Assembly (NCBI GenBank): GCA_944390715.1
Contig: CALXQS010000017.1
Span: 1 to 42,783, forward strand
Direction: 5' to 3'
Origin: an uncultured Duodenibacillus sp.
GTDB lineage: Bacteria; Pseudomonadota; Gammaproteobacteria; Burkholderiales; Burkholderiaceae_F
DNA: 42,783 bases
In this document: one piece after another, positions 24,000-34,800 of the stretch
Layout: each line of letters begins with the position of its first letter
Numbering within the stretch: the stretch's first letter is position 1
The notes under the pieces: generated by a model
Databases searched by the model: none
Told to the model about the DNA's origin: nothing
What the model saw: the letters and a program-made list of their open reading frames with translations, nothing else
Program-made: the position numbers and the translations under genes

Positions 24000-26636
24000 T
24001 CAAAAGGCATGTTCAAATTGCGCGCGGACGCTGAAACCTTTTCGCTCGCCGACGTAGCCGCGCAGCCGCATGTCCACCAGCCATGAAGCGCCTGTCTTGC
24101 GGTAGCTCATGCCAGCCTCGCCAATGCCGGTTGCTCCACGCATGTCTTTGCCGGCGTTGATTTTGAAGCCGTTGATTTTGACCTCGCTGTCGGGCGAAAA
24201 ATCGTACTCAAGCGCCGCTCCCGCGTATCCATGCCAATCCTGCAGCCGCGGCGAATAGATTCTTGCACCTGCACGCACGCGTTCGTTGAAAACGCTTTGA
24301 AAATCCAGCCGTGCGCTTTCTTGAGGAGCATCGATTTCTGCTTTTTTCGAAGGAAGATATGTTAGAAAATACTTGACCAAAAGTTCCACTCGCGCTGTTG
24401 ACGGCAAATCGATCATGTATCCAGCTGCAACGTGCGCTCCGAGATAAGCCGAATCAAGTTCGTAGCCTTCGCTTGTTCCTGCGGCGCCGATGAGTCCGCG
24501 CTCAATGTCGCTTTCAATGCGACCGCCCCTGACAGAACCTTCAACGTAGAAATTCTGTGGAAAGCTCGCTCTAGCCGATGCCCCTAAGCCGTAGTACTTT
24601 AGTTCGCCGTCAACGCTTCGACTGGAAAGTCCAAAGCGCATGTTCTCATCAAAATTTCCAATGCCCGCTTCTGCAAACAAATTCATTCGCAGCGACGCGT
24701 TTCCGATCGCGGTCTGAGCAGCAGCGCCGCCAATGGCATTGAAACCTCGAATCGTCATCCTGCCCGATGAGCTGTATCGGACATCCTCTCCTGAGAGCGT
24801 CAGAAAAGTCTTCGATCCACTCTCTTCTTGGCTTTGTTCTCTCGAGAGCGTATCCGAAATCAACTCGCCGGCCTGGCCAAGAAAAGCCACCGCCATGTTG
24901 CGATGATTCGTCACGATTTCAAGCTGTGAATTTTGAGTAGTCTCTTCTTCGAGCGAGAAGTCAACCCGGTTTTGCTCAGGATTGTTTTTGATAACGCCAG
25001 CGACCTCTTCGTCAAGATCCACATGCAGATCAACCGGCATTCCTTCTCCGTCATAGAGAGGATTTAAAACAATGCCGCCATGCTCAGCATCGGCCTCGAC
25101 CAACGTCATTGACTCTCCCAGGTGGCTTTTGACGCCATCGGAAAAGACAAAGCCGCCATTCTCAACAGCAAACACCGTCTTGCTCAAATCCGCCGGTGCT
25201 CTTGCTACAAACACCTTCTCGCCGCCTTCGTTCCACTCCCAGCGGCCCTGATAATCAATCTTCAGAACTGTTTGATCTTTTTTCCAATCGACGTTGCGCA
25301 ATGCAATCGTCTCAAAGCCGGCAATAGAAGAAAGAGTTCCTCGCCAATTTCGCAGCTTCAGCACATTGCCGCGAATGCCCGCGCCGGTCTTGTCATCCAA
25401 AATTCGTCCGCCGATCAGGTTTGCTCGAGAAAGATTCTCTTGCCATTGGCCGTTGCCAATAATTTCTACCGCATTGCCGCAAACTTGCCCGCCTTCGTTG
25501 GCATCGATCTGTCCGGCAATGAAATACGCGCTTTGCCCATCCTCTAAACGAAGCTTGACGTTTTCGAGCTGAATCAAGTTGCCGGATACCGTGCCCTGAC
25601 CGCCGTCCAATTCTCCGCCATAGACATAGACGTCGCTGACAAATCCGGCATCAGAAGGTTTTTCTATGGTCGAATTGCGAATGATGATCCCATTGTTTGT
25701 GACATCGCCGCTGCGGTTGAAGGCCGCGCCAAATGAATTTCCTTGAGAAAGCACCGAATTCTCGACAAAGACCAAATTGCTGCTGACAGTCGATGGCGTT
25801 GACGATGTAGCCTCTGCGGCGTGAATTCCGCTCCTGACATAAATGTCCGAGTCTTTGACGACGACCGCGTTTTGGCTGGCATCGCCAAATTCAGTGTGCG
25901 CAGCGACGAGCATGTCAATTTTTTGGCTTTTGACGCCTTCAACTTCAATCCGATTTCTCGTCAGCAGACCGCCCTCGGCAACGGCCGCCGTCAGCGCACT
26001 CCAATTTTCAATCTGAGCAGGTGCTTGAAGTCGGATGATGTTGTCTGAGAGCACGTTGAGCTTATCCGACGTATTGAGCGCAGCGGTCATTTCCGTCGGG
26101 GCCTCAAACCGGCCGCCAGAAACAACGATGCTGTTGCCGGCAAGGTCGGCGTCGCCTTCGGCGGCAGTCATCAGAATCACATGATCGTCAGGAAAATTGA
26201 CTCCCGTCGCTTTCAGAAAATTTCCGCCTGATACCAAAAGTCGATTATTTGAAGCGTTTTTCTCGGCTCCGTACGAAGCAACGAATGCAGTTTGCGTACC
26301 TCTGGCCCGAAAATATCCGTTTTGAATGTGTATCAGGTTTTCTGCTTGCTCTGGCGCACTTGAAGCAGCATGAAAAGCAAAGCCTGTTAAAGCCTCCTCA
26401 TCTGTGTTAGCCACGTCAAACAAAAAAACGTTTCCGCTGCTTTGACCGTTTTTGCTTCCGTCAAAAACATTATCCCAAGCGTTCTGCTGCCAGGGCTGCA
26501 TGTCTTCTGATTGATGAATGGTTACGTTCTCAGATGCGCTTGCCGCGCAAGCAGATAGAAAAAATGCAGAAAATACGGCGGCGCCGACTTCTTGCAAATA
26601 AGAATATGAAGATTTTTTCGATGCATGGACCGACAT
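24000..26636 (-). CDS. Autotransporter (type V secretion) with beta-helix-like passenger
   Basis: This 878-residue outer-membrane protein starts at ATG 26636, behind GGGAG; a longer frame begins at 26684. A long signal peptide follows (VGAAVFSAFFLSACA, ASASE). The passenger, about residues 35-560, is built of imperfect repeats of the form N-x-[VIL]-x-[VI]-x-[NG], e.g. SGNVFLFDV, NNRLLVSGG, GNSIVVSGG, SNLVFVENS, NNGIIIRNS and GNLIQLENV. This is the pattern of a right-handed parallel beta-helix. The last 260 residues form the beta-barrel: alternating strands such as RMNLFAEAGIG and YLGAHVAAGYM, ending in the outer-membrane signature FSVRAQFEHAF with a C-terminal Phe. Adhesion or biofilm is a typical role, but no binding motif identifies one. 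No partner gene is adjacent. Confidence 0.88.
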   Translation of the reverse strand: MSVHASKKSSYSYLQEVGAAVFSAFFLSACAASASENVTIHQSEDMQPWQQNAWDNVFDGSKNGQSSGNVFLFDVANTDEEALTGFAFHAASSAPEQAENLIHIQNGYFRARGTQTAFVASYGAEKNASNNRLLVSGGNFLKATGVNFPDDHVILMTAAEGDADLAGNSIVVSGGRFEAPTEMTAALNTSDKLNVLSDNIIRLQAPAQIENWSALTAAVAEGGLLTRNRIEVEGVKSQKIDMLVAAHTEFGDASQNAVVVKDSDIYVRSGIHAAEATSSTPSTVSSNLVFVENSVLSQGNSFGAAFNRSGDVTNNGIIIRNSTIEKPSDAGFVSDVYVYGGELDGGQGTVSGNLIQLENVKLRLEDGQSAYFIAGQIDANEGGQVCGNAVEIIGNGQWQENLSRANLIGGRILDDKTGAGIRGNVLKLRNWRGTLSSIAGFETIALRNVDWKKDQTVLKIDYQGRWEWNEGGEKVFVARAPADLSKTVFAVENGGFVFSDGVKSHLGESMTLVEADAEHGGIVLNPLYDGEGMPVDLHVDLDEEVAGVIKNNPEQNRVDFSLEEETTQNSQLEIVTNHRNMAVAFLGQAGELISDTLSREQSQEESGSKTFLTLSGEDVRYSSSGRMTIRGFNAIGGAAAQTAIGNASLRMNLFAEAGIGNFDENMRFGLSSRSVDGELKYYGLGASARASFPQNFYVEGSVRGGRIESDIERGLIGAAGTSEGYELDSAYLGAHVAAGYMIDLPSTARVELLVKYFLTYLPSKKAEIDAPQESARLDFQSVFNERVRAGARIYSPRLQDWHGYAGAALEYDFSPDSEVKINGFKINAGKDMRGATGIGEAGMSYRKTGASWLVDMRLRGYVGERKGFSVRAQFEHAF

Positions 26637-27090
26637 AAGGATCTCCCTCAAAAAATTCCGGCAGAGATTTGTCGTTCGCATCAAGCGTCGAACAAAAGAT
26701 CAGAAAGATGCTGCGATTTCTGCGTTTGCGAAAACGCCTTTGCAGCGATTCGATCAGCTTTGCCTGTTGTAGAAAAAGCGCAATTTCCTCTTCTTTTTAT
26801 TGTCTGCGCTAACAAATAGGAGCCGAAAGAAAAAGAAGCACACCAATGAGCTGCTCTGCTTTTGCAAGAGCATGCTTTGGGCACTCGGTCGAGTATGGCA
26901 CGCTTTGGCCTCATTGAACGAGCCTGCAGCGCATAAACATTGGTGCAAATTGTTGCTGCGGACTGTCTGATCGCGAATTCCGACTGCCGGCAGGGGATTT
27001 CAAGCGCGGCCCGACCCTAGCCCATAACAGCAAAGCGCGCCAGGCGCAACGCCTCGACGCGCTTGCGGCAGTCTTCAAAAGACAGTCCTA
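26637..27090. other. Intergenic region upstream of the autotransporter, downstream of asd
   Basis: Apart from an imperfect hairpin at 27033-27064 that probably ends asd, I see no gene. A possible 23-codon reading frame (ATG near 26847, + strand) has a GGAG upstream but no supporting feature. The autotransporter promoter should lie here; its exact site was not identified. Confidence 0.5.
27033..27064 (-). terminator. Probable terminator of asd
   Basis: The outer stem AAGCGCG (27033-27039) pairs with CGCGCTT (27058-27064). The inner stem AGGCG pairs with CGCCT around CAA. On the minus strand the following bases are only CTTTGCTG, so the T tract is weak. Confidence 0.4.
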
Positions 27091-28221
27091 TCAGCCTTTG
27101 AACTCGCAGAGAATTCTCAACATGCGGCGAAGCGGCTCTGCGGCGCCCCACAAAAGCTGATCGCCAACCGTAAAGGCACTGATGTACTCAGGCCCCATGG
27201 CAAGTTTGCGGATGCGGCCGATGGGAATGCGCGGCGTGCCGGAAATCTTGGCTGGCGACAGCTCCTGCATCGATTCTTCCTTGCGGTTGGGAACCACATA
27301 GGCCCATTCGTTGGCGTTGTCGAGCAAATCTTCGATTTCCTCGCAGCTCACATCCTTCTTAAGCTTGATGGTCAAAGCCTGACTGTGGCAGCGCATGGCG
27401 CCCACGCGCACGCAAAGACCTTCAACGATCAGCGATCCGGGATTGCCCATCGCAGGCAGTCCCAAAATCTTATTGGCTTCAGCTCCCCCTTTCCATTCTT
27501 CGCGGCTCTGGCCGTTGCCGAGATCCTTGTCAATCCAGGCAATGAGAGAACCGGCCAGAGGCTGACCAAAGGCAGCCTTCGGGAAATCAGGCGCATGCAG
27601 AGCCTCGGTCACCTTGCGGTCAATGTCAAGAATGGCAGAACGAGGATCAGAGAGTTCGTCGCTGACGGCTGCGTTCAGATAGCCCATCTGCGCGAGCAGC
27701 TCGCGCATGTTCTGCGCACCAGCGCCGCTGGCAGCCTGATAGGTCATGGAGCTCACCCACTCAACCAGATCAGCCTTGATCAGACCGTCCATGGCCATAA
27801 GCATCAGCGATACCGTGCAGTTGCCGCCGATGTAGTCAAGCACGCCTGCCTTGAGGCTCTTGTCGATGACAGGACGATTGACGGGATCAAGAATGATGAC
27901 AGCATCGTCCTGCATGCGAAGCGCAGAAGCTGCATCAATCCAATACCCCTTCCAGCCTGCTTCGCGAAGCTTCGGGTGCATGGCCTTGGTGTAGTCGCCG
28001 CCTTGGCAGGAGATGATGACGTCGCACGCCGCAAGAGCCTGCACGCTCATCGCATCTGCCAGCACTGGGTCAGCTCCGCGTACCTCCGGAGCTTTTCCTC
28101 CCGCGGCCGAGGTCGAAAAGAAAATCGTCTTGTCGACGCAGGAAAAATCATTTTCTTCGAGCATGCGTCCCATCAGAACGCTACCGACCATGCCGCGCCA
28201 GCCGACCATACCGAGAATCAT
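27091..28221 (-). CDS. asd: Aspartate-semialdehyde dehydrogenase
   Basis: This is a 376-residue cytoplasmic enzyme that reduces aspartyl phosphate to aspartate semialdehyde with NADPH. It is the branch point to lysine, diaminopimelate, methionine and threonine. The N-terminal dinucleotide fold is [17 protein letters not shown]. The catalytic Cys lies in [16 protein letters not shown], nearly identical to the E. coli enzyme. [14 protein letters not shown], the acid-base His in [12 protein letters not shown], and a C-terminal [16 protein letters not shown] complete the pattern. It lies 197 bp after leuB in the same direction. The leuCDB-asd order is typical of betaproteobacteria. Confidence 0.95.
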   Translation of the reverse strand: MILGMVGWRGMVGSVLMGRMLEENDFSCVDKTIFFSTSAAGGKAPEVRGADPVLADAMSVQALAACDVIISCQGGDYTKAMHPKLREAGWKGYWIDAASALRMQDDAVIILDPVNRPVIDKSLKAGVLDYIGGNCTVSLMLMAMDGLIKADLVEWVSSMTYQAASGAGAQNMRELLAQMGYLNAAVSDELSDPRSAILDIDRKVTEALHAPDFPKAAFGQPLAGSLIAWIDKDLGNGQSREEWKGGAEANKILGLPAMGNPGSLIVEGLCVRVGAMRCHSQALTIKLKKDVSCEEIEDLLDNANEWAYVVPNRKEESMQELSPAKISGTPRIPIGRIRKLAMGPEYISAFTVGDQLLWGAAEPLRRMLRILCEFKG

Positions 28222-28418
28222 AGGAAGTACCTCACCTGTGTTGAAGTGGTTAACCTGGTTGCTTTCTTTTATTTTTAAGCGTCGGCTTGCAGCGCCGACT
28301 GCGGGCTTTTTTATGAATCAGCCGCAAATGACGGCTTGTCGGAGGCGGTGGCATTCAAACTTCTGCACAAACCGACGGCTGCGGCTTCGGCAGCCCCGCC
28401 GAAGCCCTTGTCAACGTT

Positions 28419-29495
28419 TTAGGCCAATGCGGCAACAACAGCGTCGCCCATTTCCGAGCAAGAAACTTTGCGGCAGCCCTCGCTCATGATGTCGCCCGTA
28501 CGCACGCCATCGGAGAGAACCTTCTGCACGGCCGCTTCAATGCGGTCAGCCTGCTCGTTCATGTCGAAGCTGTAGCGAATCATCATCGCCGCCGACAGAA
28601 TCGTTGCAAGCGGATTGGCAATGTTCTTGCCCGCAATATCGGGGGCAGAACCGTGCGAGGGCTCATAGAGCCCCTGCTTTTTATCGTTTAAGCTTGCCGA
28701 GGCGAGCATGCCGATGGAACCCGTGAGCATTGAGGCCTCATCCGAGAGAATGTCTCCGAAGATGTTGCCGGTGAGCACCACGTCAAGCGCCTTGGGGGCG
28801 CGCACGAGTTGCATGGCGGCATTGTCCACATACATGTGTTCGAGCGTCACGTCGGGATAGTCCTTGGCTACCTCAATCACAGTATCGCGCCAGAGCTGGC
28901 TCGTTTCCAGAACGTTGGCCTTGTCGACGCTCGTCACCTTGTTCTTGCGCTTGCGTGCTGCTTCAAAAGCCACGCGCGCAATGCGCTCAATCTCAGGCAC
29001 CGTGTAGCGCATCGTGTCAAAAGCTTCGGGCGCTCCGGGAAAATGTCCGTCGGGAGCCGTGCGGCGGCCGCGCGGCGTGCCGAAATAAATATCGCCCGTG
29101 AGCTCGCGCACGATGAGAAGATCCAGACCGCTGACGACTTCGGGGCGCAGCGTCGAGGCCGATGTAAGTTCAGCAAAACACTTGGCCGGACGCAGATTGG
29201 CAAAAAGCCCCAGAGCTTTTCTCAGTCCCAAAATGGCCTGTTCGGGCCGCAGCGAGCGCTCCAGATTGTCGTACTTGAAGTCGCCTACTGCACCAAAGAG
29301 CACGGCATCGGCAGCCTTTGCCAAATTGAGGGTCGCTTCCGGAAGCGGGTGCCCATGGTGCGCATAAGCAACGCCGCCGACGTCGGCAAACTCCATTTCA
29401 AAATCTTCACCCAAGGCGTTGAGCACCTTGACGGCCTGATCAACGATCTCCGTGCCGATGCCGTCGCCGGGCAAAACTGCAATTTTGTGCGTCAT
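28419..29495 (-). CDS. leuB: 3-isopropylmalate dehydrogenase
   Basis: This is a 358-residue NAD-dependent enzyme of leucine synthesis that oxidises and decarboxylates 3-isopropylmalate to 2-oxoisocaproate. Diagnostic blocks are [90 protein letters not shown] and [14 protein letters not shown] with its Mg-binding Asp residues. [21 protein letters not shown] for coenzyme binding is also present. It is third in the leuC-leuD-leuB series, 35 bp after leuD. Confidence 0.97.
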   Translation of the reverse strand: MTHKIAVLPGDGIGTEIVDQAVKVLNALGEDFEMEFADVGGVAYAHHGHPLPEATLNLAKAADAVLFGAVGDFKYDNLERSLRPEQAILGLRKALGLFANLRPAKCFAELTSASTLRPEVVSGLDLLIVRELTGDIYFGTPRGRRTAPDGHFPGAPEAFDTMRYTVPEIERIARVAFEAARKRKNKVTSVDKANVLETSQLWRDTVIEVAKDYPDVTLEHMYVDNAAMQLVRAPKALDVVLTGNIFGDILSDEASMLTGSIGMLASASLNDKKQGLYEPSHGSAPDIAGKNIANPLATILSAAMMIRYSFDMNEQADRIEAAVQKVLSDGVRTGDIMSEGCRKVSCSEMGDAVVAALA

Positions 29496-29530
29496 AACTA
29501 TGTTCCACTAAAAATCTTCATCAAAAGCTT

Positions 29531-30184
29531 TTACTTTTCGAGCACCGCATTGAGCCAAGGCTTTTGCGCAAGACGCTGCTGCTCGAACGCACGGATCTTG
29601 TCCTGGCGCGTAGACAGCGTAATGCCGATGTCGTCGTAGCCGTTCATCAGCGCCCAGCGGCGGAAAGCCGCCACTTCAAAAGGCGTCGATGTGCCGTCGG
29701 GCTCAATCACAAGCTGACGGTCAAGGTCGACCGTGAGCTTGTAGCCCGCATTGGCATTGCAGGCATCAAACAAACGATCGATGACAAGCTCGGGGAGCAC
29801 CACCGGCAGCAGCCCGTTTTTAAGCGAGTTGTTGTAGAAGATGTCGGCAAAGCTCGGCGCAATCACGGCTCTGAAGCCGTACTGCATCAATGCCCATGGA
29901 GCATGTTCGCGCGAGGAGCCGCAGCCGAAATTCTTGCGTGCAAGCAAAATCGTCGCTCCTTGATAACGCGGGAAATTCAGCACGAAATCAGGATTGAGCG
30001 GACGCTTGGAGTTGTCCATTCCCGGCTCGCCCTTGTCGAGGTAGCGCCACTCGTCAAAAGCATTAGGGCCGTAGCCTGTACGGTAAATGGACTTCAAGAA
30101 CTGCTTGGGGATGATCGCATCAGTATCGACATTGCTGCGGTCAAGAGGAACCACAAGTCCGGTATGTACGGTAAATTTTTCCAT
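29531..30184 (-). CDS. leuD: 3-isopropylmalate dehydratase small subunit
   Basis: This 217-residue subunit pairs with LeuC to isomerise 2- to 3-isopropylmalate. ATG 30184 gives [20 protein letters not shown]; the frame is open further upstream inside the leuC 3' region, but that overlap is a shadow. Typical segments are [37 protein letters not shown] (swivel domain with Ser-Arg substrate contacts) and [17 protein letters not shown]. It lies 35 bp after leuC and 35 bp before leuB, so the three are surely one operon. Confidence 0.96.
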   Translation of the reverse strand: MEKFTVHTGLVVPLDRSNVDTDAIIPKQFLKSIYRTGYGPNAFDEWRYLDKGEPGMDNSKRPLNPDFVLNFPRYQGATILLARKNFGCGSSREHAPWALMQYGFRAVIAPSFADIFYNNSLKNGLLPVVLPELVIDRLFDACNANAGYKLTVDLDRQLVIEPDGTSTPFEVAAFRRWALMNGYDDIGITLSTRQDKIRAFEQQRLAQKPWLNAVLEK

Positions 30185-30219
30185 TTGAATATCTTCCCAC
30201 TTAACTTTTGCAATCCGAA

Positions 30220-31641
30220 TCAGAAAAGCTTGCGAACATCGACAAAGTGTCCTTCCACGGCGGCAGCCGCTGCCATCGCAGGGCTCACCAAGTGCGTGCG
30301 GCCTCCCTTGCCCTGGCGACCTTCGAAATTGCGGTTCGATGTCGAAGCGCAGCGATCCCCCGGACCGATGCGGTCGGCATTCATCGCAAGACACATCGAG
30401 CAGCCGGGCTCTCTCCATTCAAAGCCTGCGGCCGTGAAGATCTTGTCGAGCCCTTCGGATTCAGCCTGCTGCTTCACAAGACCGGAACCCGGAACGACGA
30501 GCGCCTGAACAATCGTGGGAGCAATCTTGCGGCCGAGCTTCTTGACGACATAGGCAGCCATGCGCAGATCCTCAATGCGCGAATTGGTGCACGAACCGAT
30601 GAAGATGTGCGACGGCTTGATGTCCGTCATCTTCGTGCCGGGTTCAAGTCCCATGTAGCGCAGCGCTCTTTCCCAACCTTCGCGCTTGACCGGATCGACC
30701 TGCTTGTCGGGATCCGGAACAGCGCCCTCGATATTGGTGACCATCTCAGGAGACGTTCCCCAAGTCACCATCGGAATAATTTCGGTTGCATTGAGTTCCA
30801 CCACAACATCGTAATGCGCATCCGGATCGCTCACGAGCGTCTTCCAGTACTCGACGGCCTTGTCCCAGTCGGCGCCCTTAGGAGCAAGCGGACGACCGCG
30901 CATATATTCGATCGTCTTTTCATCGACGGCGACGAGTCCGGAACGAGCGCCCGCTTCAATGGCCATGTTGCACAGCGTCATGCGGCCTTCCATCGACAAG
31001 TCGCGAACTGCCGAACCAGCAAACTCAATCGTGCAGCCCGTGCCGCCGGCCGTACCGATTTTGCCGATCACGGCAAGCGCAATGTCTTTGCCGGTCACGC
31101 CGGCAGCAAGCTTGCCCTCGACCTTGACGAGCATGTTTTTGTTCTTCTTGGTGAGCAGCGTCTGCGTAGCGAGCACATGCTCCACTTCAGAAGTGCCGAT
31201 GCCGAAGGCAAGCGCAGCGCAGGCACCGTGAGTAGAAGTGTGGCTGTCTCCGCAAACCACCGTCATGCCCGGCAGCGTTGCGCCTTCTTCGGGGCCCATG
31301 ACGTGAATCACGCCCTGGCCTTTGCTCATGAACGGGAAAAAGGCCGCGCAGCCAAATTCAGCAATGTTTTTGTTGAGCGTTTCCACCTGCAGGCGGGCAA
31401 TAGGATCGGTGATGCCGTCCATGCCTTTCTCCCAGCCGGTGGTAGGAGTATTGTGATCAGCCGTTGCCACAACCGAAGTGATGCGCCAGGGCTTGCGGCC
31501 GGCTAGTCTGAGCCCCTCAAACGCCTGCGGGCTCGTCACTTCGTGAATCAAGTGACGGTCAATGTAAAGCGTCGTGGTGCCGTCTTCCTCGGCCTGAACC
31601 ACGTGCTCATCCCAGAGTTTGTCGTAGAGAGTCTTAGACAT
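30220..31641 (-). CDS. leuC: 3-isopropylmalate dehydratase large subunit
   Basis: This 473-residue [4Fe-4S] protein is the partner of LeuD. ATG 31641 gives [15 protein letters not shown]. Cluster Cys residues are seen in [16 protein letters not shown] and [11 protein letters not shown], with further active-site blocks [12 protein letters not shown] and [14 protein letters not shown]. It is first of leuC-leuD-leuB. The upstream 244 bp (31642-31885) should hold the operon promoter; I saw no clear consensus pair and no leader peptide rich in Leu codons. Confidence 0.97.
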   Translation of the reverse strand: MSKTLYDKLWDEHVVQAEEDGTTTLYIDRHLIHEVTSPQAFEGLRLAGRKPWRITSVVATADHNTPTTGWEKGMDGITDPIARLQVETLNKNIAEFGCAAFFPFMSKGQGVIHVMGPEEGATLPGMTVVCGDSHTSTHGACAALAFGIGTSEVEHVLATQTLLTKKNKNMLVKVEGKLAAGVTGKDIALAVIGKIGTAGGTGCTIEFAGSAVRDLSMEGRMTLCNMAIEAGARSGLVAVDEKTIEYMRGRPLAPKGADWDKAVEYWKTLVSDPDAHYDVVVELNATEIIPMVTWGTSPEMVTNIEGAVPDPDKQVDPVKREGWERALRYMGLEPGTKMTDIKPSHIFIGSCTNSRIEDLRMAAYVVKKLGRKIAPTIVQALVVPGSGLVKQQAESEGLDKIFTAAGFEWREPGCSMCLAMNADRIGPGDRCASTSNRNFEGRQGKGGRTHLVSPAMAAAAAVEGHFVDVRKLF

Positions 31642-31885
31642 GGGGTCTTGTTCCAGTATGTTTGTCAATATTTGAATCTGGCTTCCTTTTCATGCGATGT
31701 CTGCGCTTTCTGCCCGAAGCCATTGGGCAAAGCACAGTATTTGCAGTATGCCACAGCGCCAAAAAGTCGGCCTAAGCCAAACACCCTAGAAATTTGAGGT
31801 CATCGAAAAAATTTCGAAATGCTCGCGGTCGGCCGCCCGCTCGAGATTGCTGCAGAAGTCAATCATCCATGCTCATGGACGACTC

Positions 31886-32821
31886 TCACGGCGTCTCTTT
31901 TTTACTGCTTTTTGCCTTCATGCCGCGGCCTGTTGCGTCCCAGCATAAAAGAGAACCGGCCACGACAAGCGCAACGCCCGACCAAAAGCCCGAATCAAGC
32001 TGAGCATTGATCCAAAAAGTTGCAAACACGCACGAGAGCACCGGCGTGAAGTATGAAGCGGCCGCCAGCACCGTGATGCTGCCGCGGCTCATGCCGAGCG
32101 TCCAAGCGGCATACGCCATGCCCACGGCAAAGCCTCCCAAAACAACGCTCAGCAGACCATTTGCGCTCGCCGTCACAGGCTCAGAGCCGATGCCGCAAAG
32201 CCAAAGGATGCCGAAGATCACCGTATCGATAGCAAATATGATCGTGGTCGGATTGCTCGTGCCGCCCCAAGCGCGGGTCATGCTCGAATATCCAGCCCAA
32301 GTCACGGCTGCCATCAAAGCAAAAATGTAGGAGATGGGATTTTGGGCAAAACGTCCGGCAAACTCGATCAGCGAAAAACCCTTGTCGCCGCTCAGAATCA
32401 GCACAATTCCGGAAATAGCCACAAGAAGTCCGGGATACAGCCACCAGCGCGTGCGCACCTTGTTGAAAAGCACGGCAAACAGGATGGTGAGCGACGGCCA
32501 CAAATAGTTGACCATGCCGACTTCCATAGTCTGCGCGCCGCCGCTTGACGTAAAAATCGCCAGGCAAAAGGAAAGCGAACTTAAGTTTGCCGTTGGAATG
32601 CCGATCCAAAGGTAGCGGCGGTCCATCTTTTTGATGTTCGGCAGGCGAACGATCAAAAAGACGCAGGCAGTTGCGACGCAATAAAGAAAAAATTGCCCCT
32701 GCGCCATGCCGAACCCTTCGGCAATGCCCCTCACAAGGCTCACTGACATGCCCCAGCAGACAGGTGCGAACAGCCCGATGAGCGTGGCTTGGCGGGTTGA
32801 GAGATTTCGACTGGAAAACAT
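31886..32821 (-). CDS. yddG: DMT-family exporter, YddG-like
   Basis: This 311-residue inner-membrane transporter has ten helices in two EamA-type halves. It resembles E. coli YddG, an exporter of aromatic amino acids and methyl viologen, in several blocks: RQATLIGLFA at the start, EVGMVNYLWPSLTILFAVLFN, LLVAISGIVLILSGD, FAVGMAYAAWTLGMSRGSIT, ASYFTPVLSCVFA and GSLLCWDATGRG near the end. ATG 32821 (MFSSRNLSTRQ) is taken as start; ATG 32848 and 32992 in the same frame add hydrophilic sequence not seen in the family. The minus-strand gene ends 244 bp before leuC, but each probably has its own promoter. Confidence 0.87.
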   Translation of the reverse strand: MFSSRNLSTRQATLIGLFAPVCWGMSVSLVRGIAEGFGMAQGQFFLYCVATACVFLIVRLPNIKKMDRRYLWIGIPTANLSSLSFCLAIFTSSGGAQTMEVGMVNYLWPSLTILFAVLFNKVRTRWWLYPGLLVAISGIVLILSGDKGFSLIEFAGRFAQNPISYIFALMAAVTWAGYSSMTRAWGGTSNPTTIIFAIDTVIFGILWLCGIGSEPVTASANGLLSVVLGGFAVGMAYAAWTLGMSRGSITVLAAASYFTPVLSCVFATFWINAQLDSGFWSGVALVVAGSLLCWDATGRGMKAKSSKKETP

Positions 32822-33031
32822 AACGCACCAAAGAATGTTTTTGACCATGTGCTTGCGCGATGTTACGCTCAAGCTCGGCGTCTGCACCACCGGCAAACAA
32901 GAAAATTTTGCTTTTTTTTCCTCGCTGTTCTCCTGCCGATGATTCGATCCGACTTGTGTGGATGAGACGTTTTGCAGCTGTAGAATCAACAAAGAGCAAT
33001 TTCGAGTCGTCTGCTATCTGAGGAACCCGTC

Positions 33032-33583
33032 ATGCGCAGTCAGCTTTTTGCACTAGCCGCCGTGAGCGCACTGCTGTGCGGCTGCACGACTACCGTTACG
33101 TTCACCAGCGATATTGAAGGCGCAACGGTTACCACGGCCGAAGGCCGCGTCTACGGCCTCACGCCTGTTTCCGTGCAGTTTTCCAATGATGCCCTCGACA
33201 GCACCAAAGATATTGACGGCTGTGCCAGGATCATGGGCGTTACCTACAAGTGGCCCTCCGGCGCTACAGTTTCTTCGCCCAACCCAATCGTTCTTTGCGG
33301 AGACTCGATGAGCTACGTGCTCAGATACGACAGACCGAGCGACGCGCCGGACCTTGAAAAAGACCTGCAGAACGCACTGACGAGAGCCAAGATCCGCGAA
33401 GCTCAGCTAAGAACAGAACTCGAACTTCGCAGCATGGACTACGACATGTTCTGGCTGATGGGGCCGGGCTTTTACAGCCCAATGTGGATGCCGCCCCCTC
33501 CCCGGCCTGCTCCCGGCTTTCGTCCTTCGCCTCCCAGACCCGGCCCCGGCATGAGGCCCCCGCCTCCTCGGCCGAGAAAGTAG
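33032..33583 (+). CDS. Lipoprotein with Pro-rich C-terminus
   Basis: This 183-residue predicted outer-membrane or periplasmic lipoprotein has a signal peptide MRSQLFALAAVSALLCGC with lipid-modified Cys18 (variant lipobox LLCGC) and TTTVTFTSD next. The next 80 residues form a beta-rich domain similar to the short PEGA-like domains (GATVTTAEGRVYGLTPVSV). A charged helix follows (LEKDLQNALTRAKIREAQLR). The last 40 residues are Pro/Arg repeats (MPPPPRPAPGFRPSPPRPGP and more) that probably form an extended chain. I know no functional name. It is followed by tsaD after 56 bp. Confidence 0.78.
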   Translation: MRSQLFALAAVSALLCGCTTTVTFTSDIEGATVTTAEGRVYGLTPVSVQFSNDALDSTKDIDGCARIMGVTYKWPSGATVSSPNPIVLCGDSMSYVLRYDRPSDAPDLEKDLQNALTRAKIREAQLRTELELRSMDYDMFWLMGPGFYSPMWMPPPPRPAPGFRPSPPRPGPGMRPPPPRPRK

Positions 33584-33639
33584 GCTGCTGCTTGACAGGC
33601 TAAAATTTCGACCCTTCAAATGTATTTTTTTGATTTTCG

Positions 33640-34716
33640 ATGAAAGTCCTTGGCATTGAGAGTTCTTGCGACGAAACGGGCGTTGCCCTGATTGACAGCG
33701 ACAAGGGGCTTCTTGCGCACGCAATTCACACCCAGATCGACATGCACCGCGCCTATGGCGGCGTTGTCCCCGAACTAGCCAGCCGCGACCACATCCGGCG
33801 CGTGCTTGTTCTTGCCGATCAAGTGCTGGAAAAGGCAGGTGTCGATAAAAAAAGCATTGACGCAGTTGCCGTAACTGAAGGTCCGGGACTTGCGGGCGCG
33901 CTCCTTGTCGGAGCTTCCGTTGCTCATGCCATTGGCTACGCGCTCGATATCCCCGTCATCGGCGTGCATCACCTCGAAGGGCATTTGCTCTCGGCACGCC
34001 TGGCCGATCCCGCGCCTGAATTTCCTTTTATTGCGCTTTTGGTAAGCGGCGGACATACGCAGTTCATGAAAGTGGAGGCCTTCGGCAAATATGAGCTGCT
34101 GGGCGAAACGCTCGACGATGCCGCAGGGGAAGCATTCGACAAAACCGCCCAGCTTCTTGGGGAATGCTATCCAGGAGGCCCAGCCGTGAGCAGACTTGCT
34201 GAAGAAGGAGTGCCGGGTGCTGTCGAGCTTCCGCGCCCCATGATGCATTCGCCCAATCTCGACATGAGTTTTTCGGGATTGAAGACGGCCGTTCTCACGG
34301 CAGTCAACAATGCGCCGGACAAAGCTGATCATGCTTTCAGATGCAATCTCGCCCGAGGCTTTGTCGACGCCGTTGTCGACGTGCTTGTGGCAAAGACCAT
34401 CAAAGCCATCAAGACGACGGGCATCAAGCGCGTTGTCGTCGCCGGCGGCGTCTCAGCCAACAAGCAGCTGCGCGCGGCTCTCATTGAGGCCTGCCGCAGA
34501 CGGCGTGCTGAAGTCTTCTTCCCGCCCCTGTCGCTTTGCACCGACAACGGCGCCATGATTGCCGTTGCCGGCATGACCCGTCTGATGCAGATGTCCGACG
34601 AAGAGCTTCAAGCCGCTAAAAAGCGCTGGAGCTTTTCTGCCAAACCCCGCTGGACGCTTTCTCAAGCTGCGGCTCCGGACGCCGTCGATCCGCGTCAAGC
34701 ACATCGAAACCATTGA
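33640..34716 (+). CDS. tsaD: tRNA threonylcarbamoyladenosine transferase
   Basis: This 358-residue cytoplasmic enzyme transfers threonylcarbamoyl to A37 of tRNAs reading ANN codons, together with TsaB, TsaC and TsaE encoded elsewhere. The family's opening [19 protein letters not shown] is present. The metal ligands His111 and His115 lie in [11 protein letters not shown] at the same numbers as in E. coli. [47 protein letters not shown] and [12 protein letters not shown] complete it. ATG 33640 has no strong RBS but matches the family start exactly. Confidence 0.97.
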   Translation: MKVLGIESSCDETGVALIDSDKGLLAHAIHTQIDMHRAYGGVVPELASRDHIRRVLVLADQVLEKAGVDKKSIDAVAVTEGPGLAGALLVGASVAHAIGYALDIPVIGVHHLEGHLLSARLADPAPEFPFIALLVSGGHTQFMKVEAFGKYELLGETLDDAAGEAFDKTAQLLGECYPGGPAVSRLAEEGVPGAVELPRPMMHSPNLDMSFSGLKTAVLTAVNNAPDKADHAFRCNLARGFVDAVVDVLVAKTIKAIKTTGIKRVVVAGGVSANKQLRAALIEACRRRRAEVFFPPLSLCTDNGAMIAVAGMTRLMQMSDEELQAAKKRWSFSAKPRWTLSQAAAPDAVDPRQAHRNH

Positions 34717-34800
34717 GCTTTCAGCATCGGCTCGCGCAACGCCGTCAGTGACTGCAGTCGCAAAAGAAAGCCGCAGCTTTCGGCCTACAGCTCATGACCG

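Noticed and set aside
27385..28278. 297-codon open frame opposite asd
   Set aside because: It is a shadow of asd, whose catalytic Cys and His motifs are intact on the minus strand.
28280..28320. Hairpin between leuB and asd followed by a T run on the + strand
   Set aside because: GTCGGC/GCCGAC with a later TTTTTT points to the plus strand, where no gene ends; both neighbouring genes are on the minus strand.
30208..31506. 432-codon open frame opposite leuC
   Set aside because: The leuC frame has all Fe-S and active-site residues. The antisense product is His/Arg-rich and resembles nothing.
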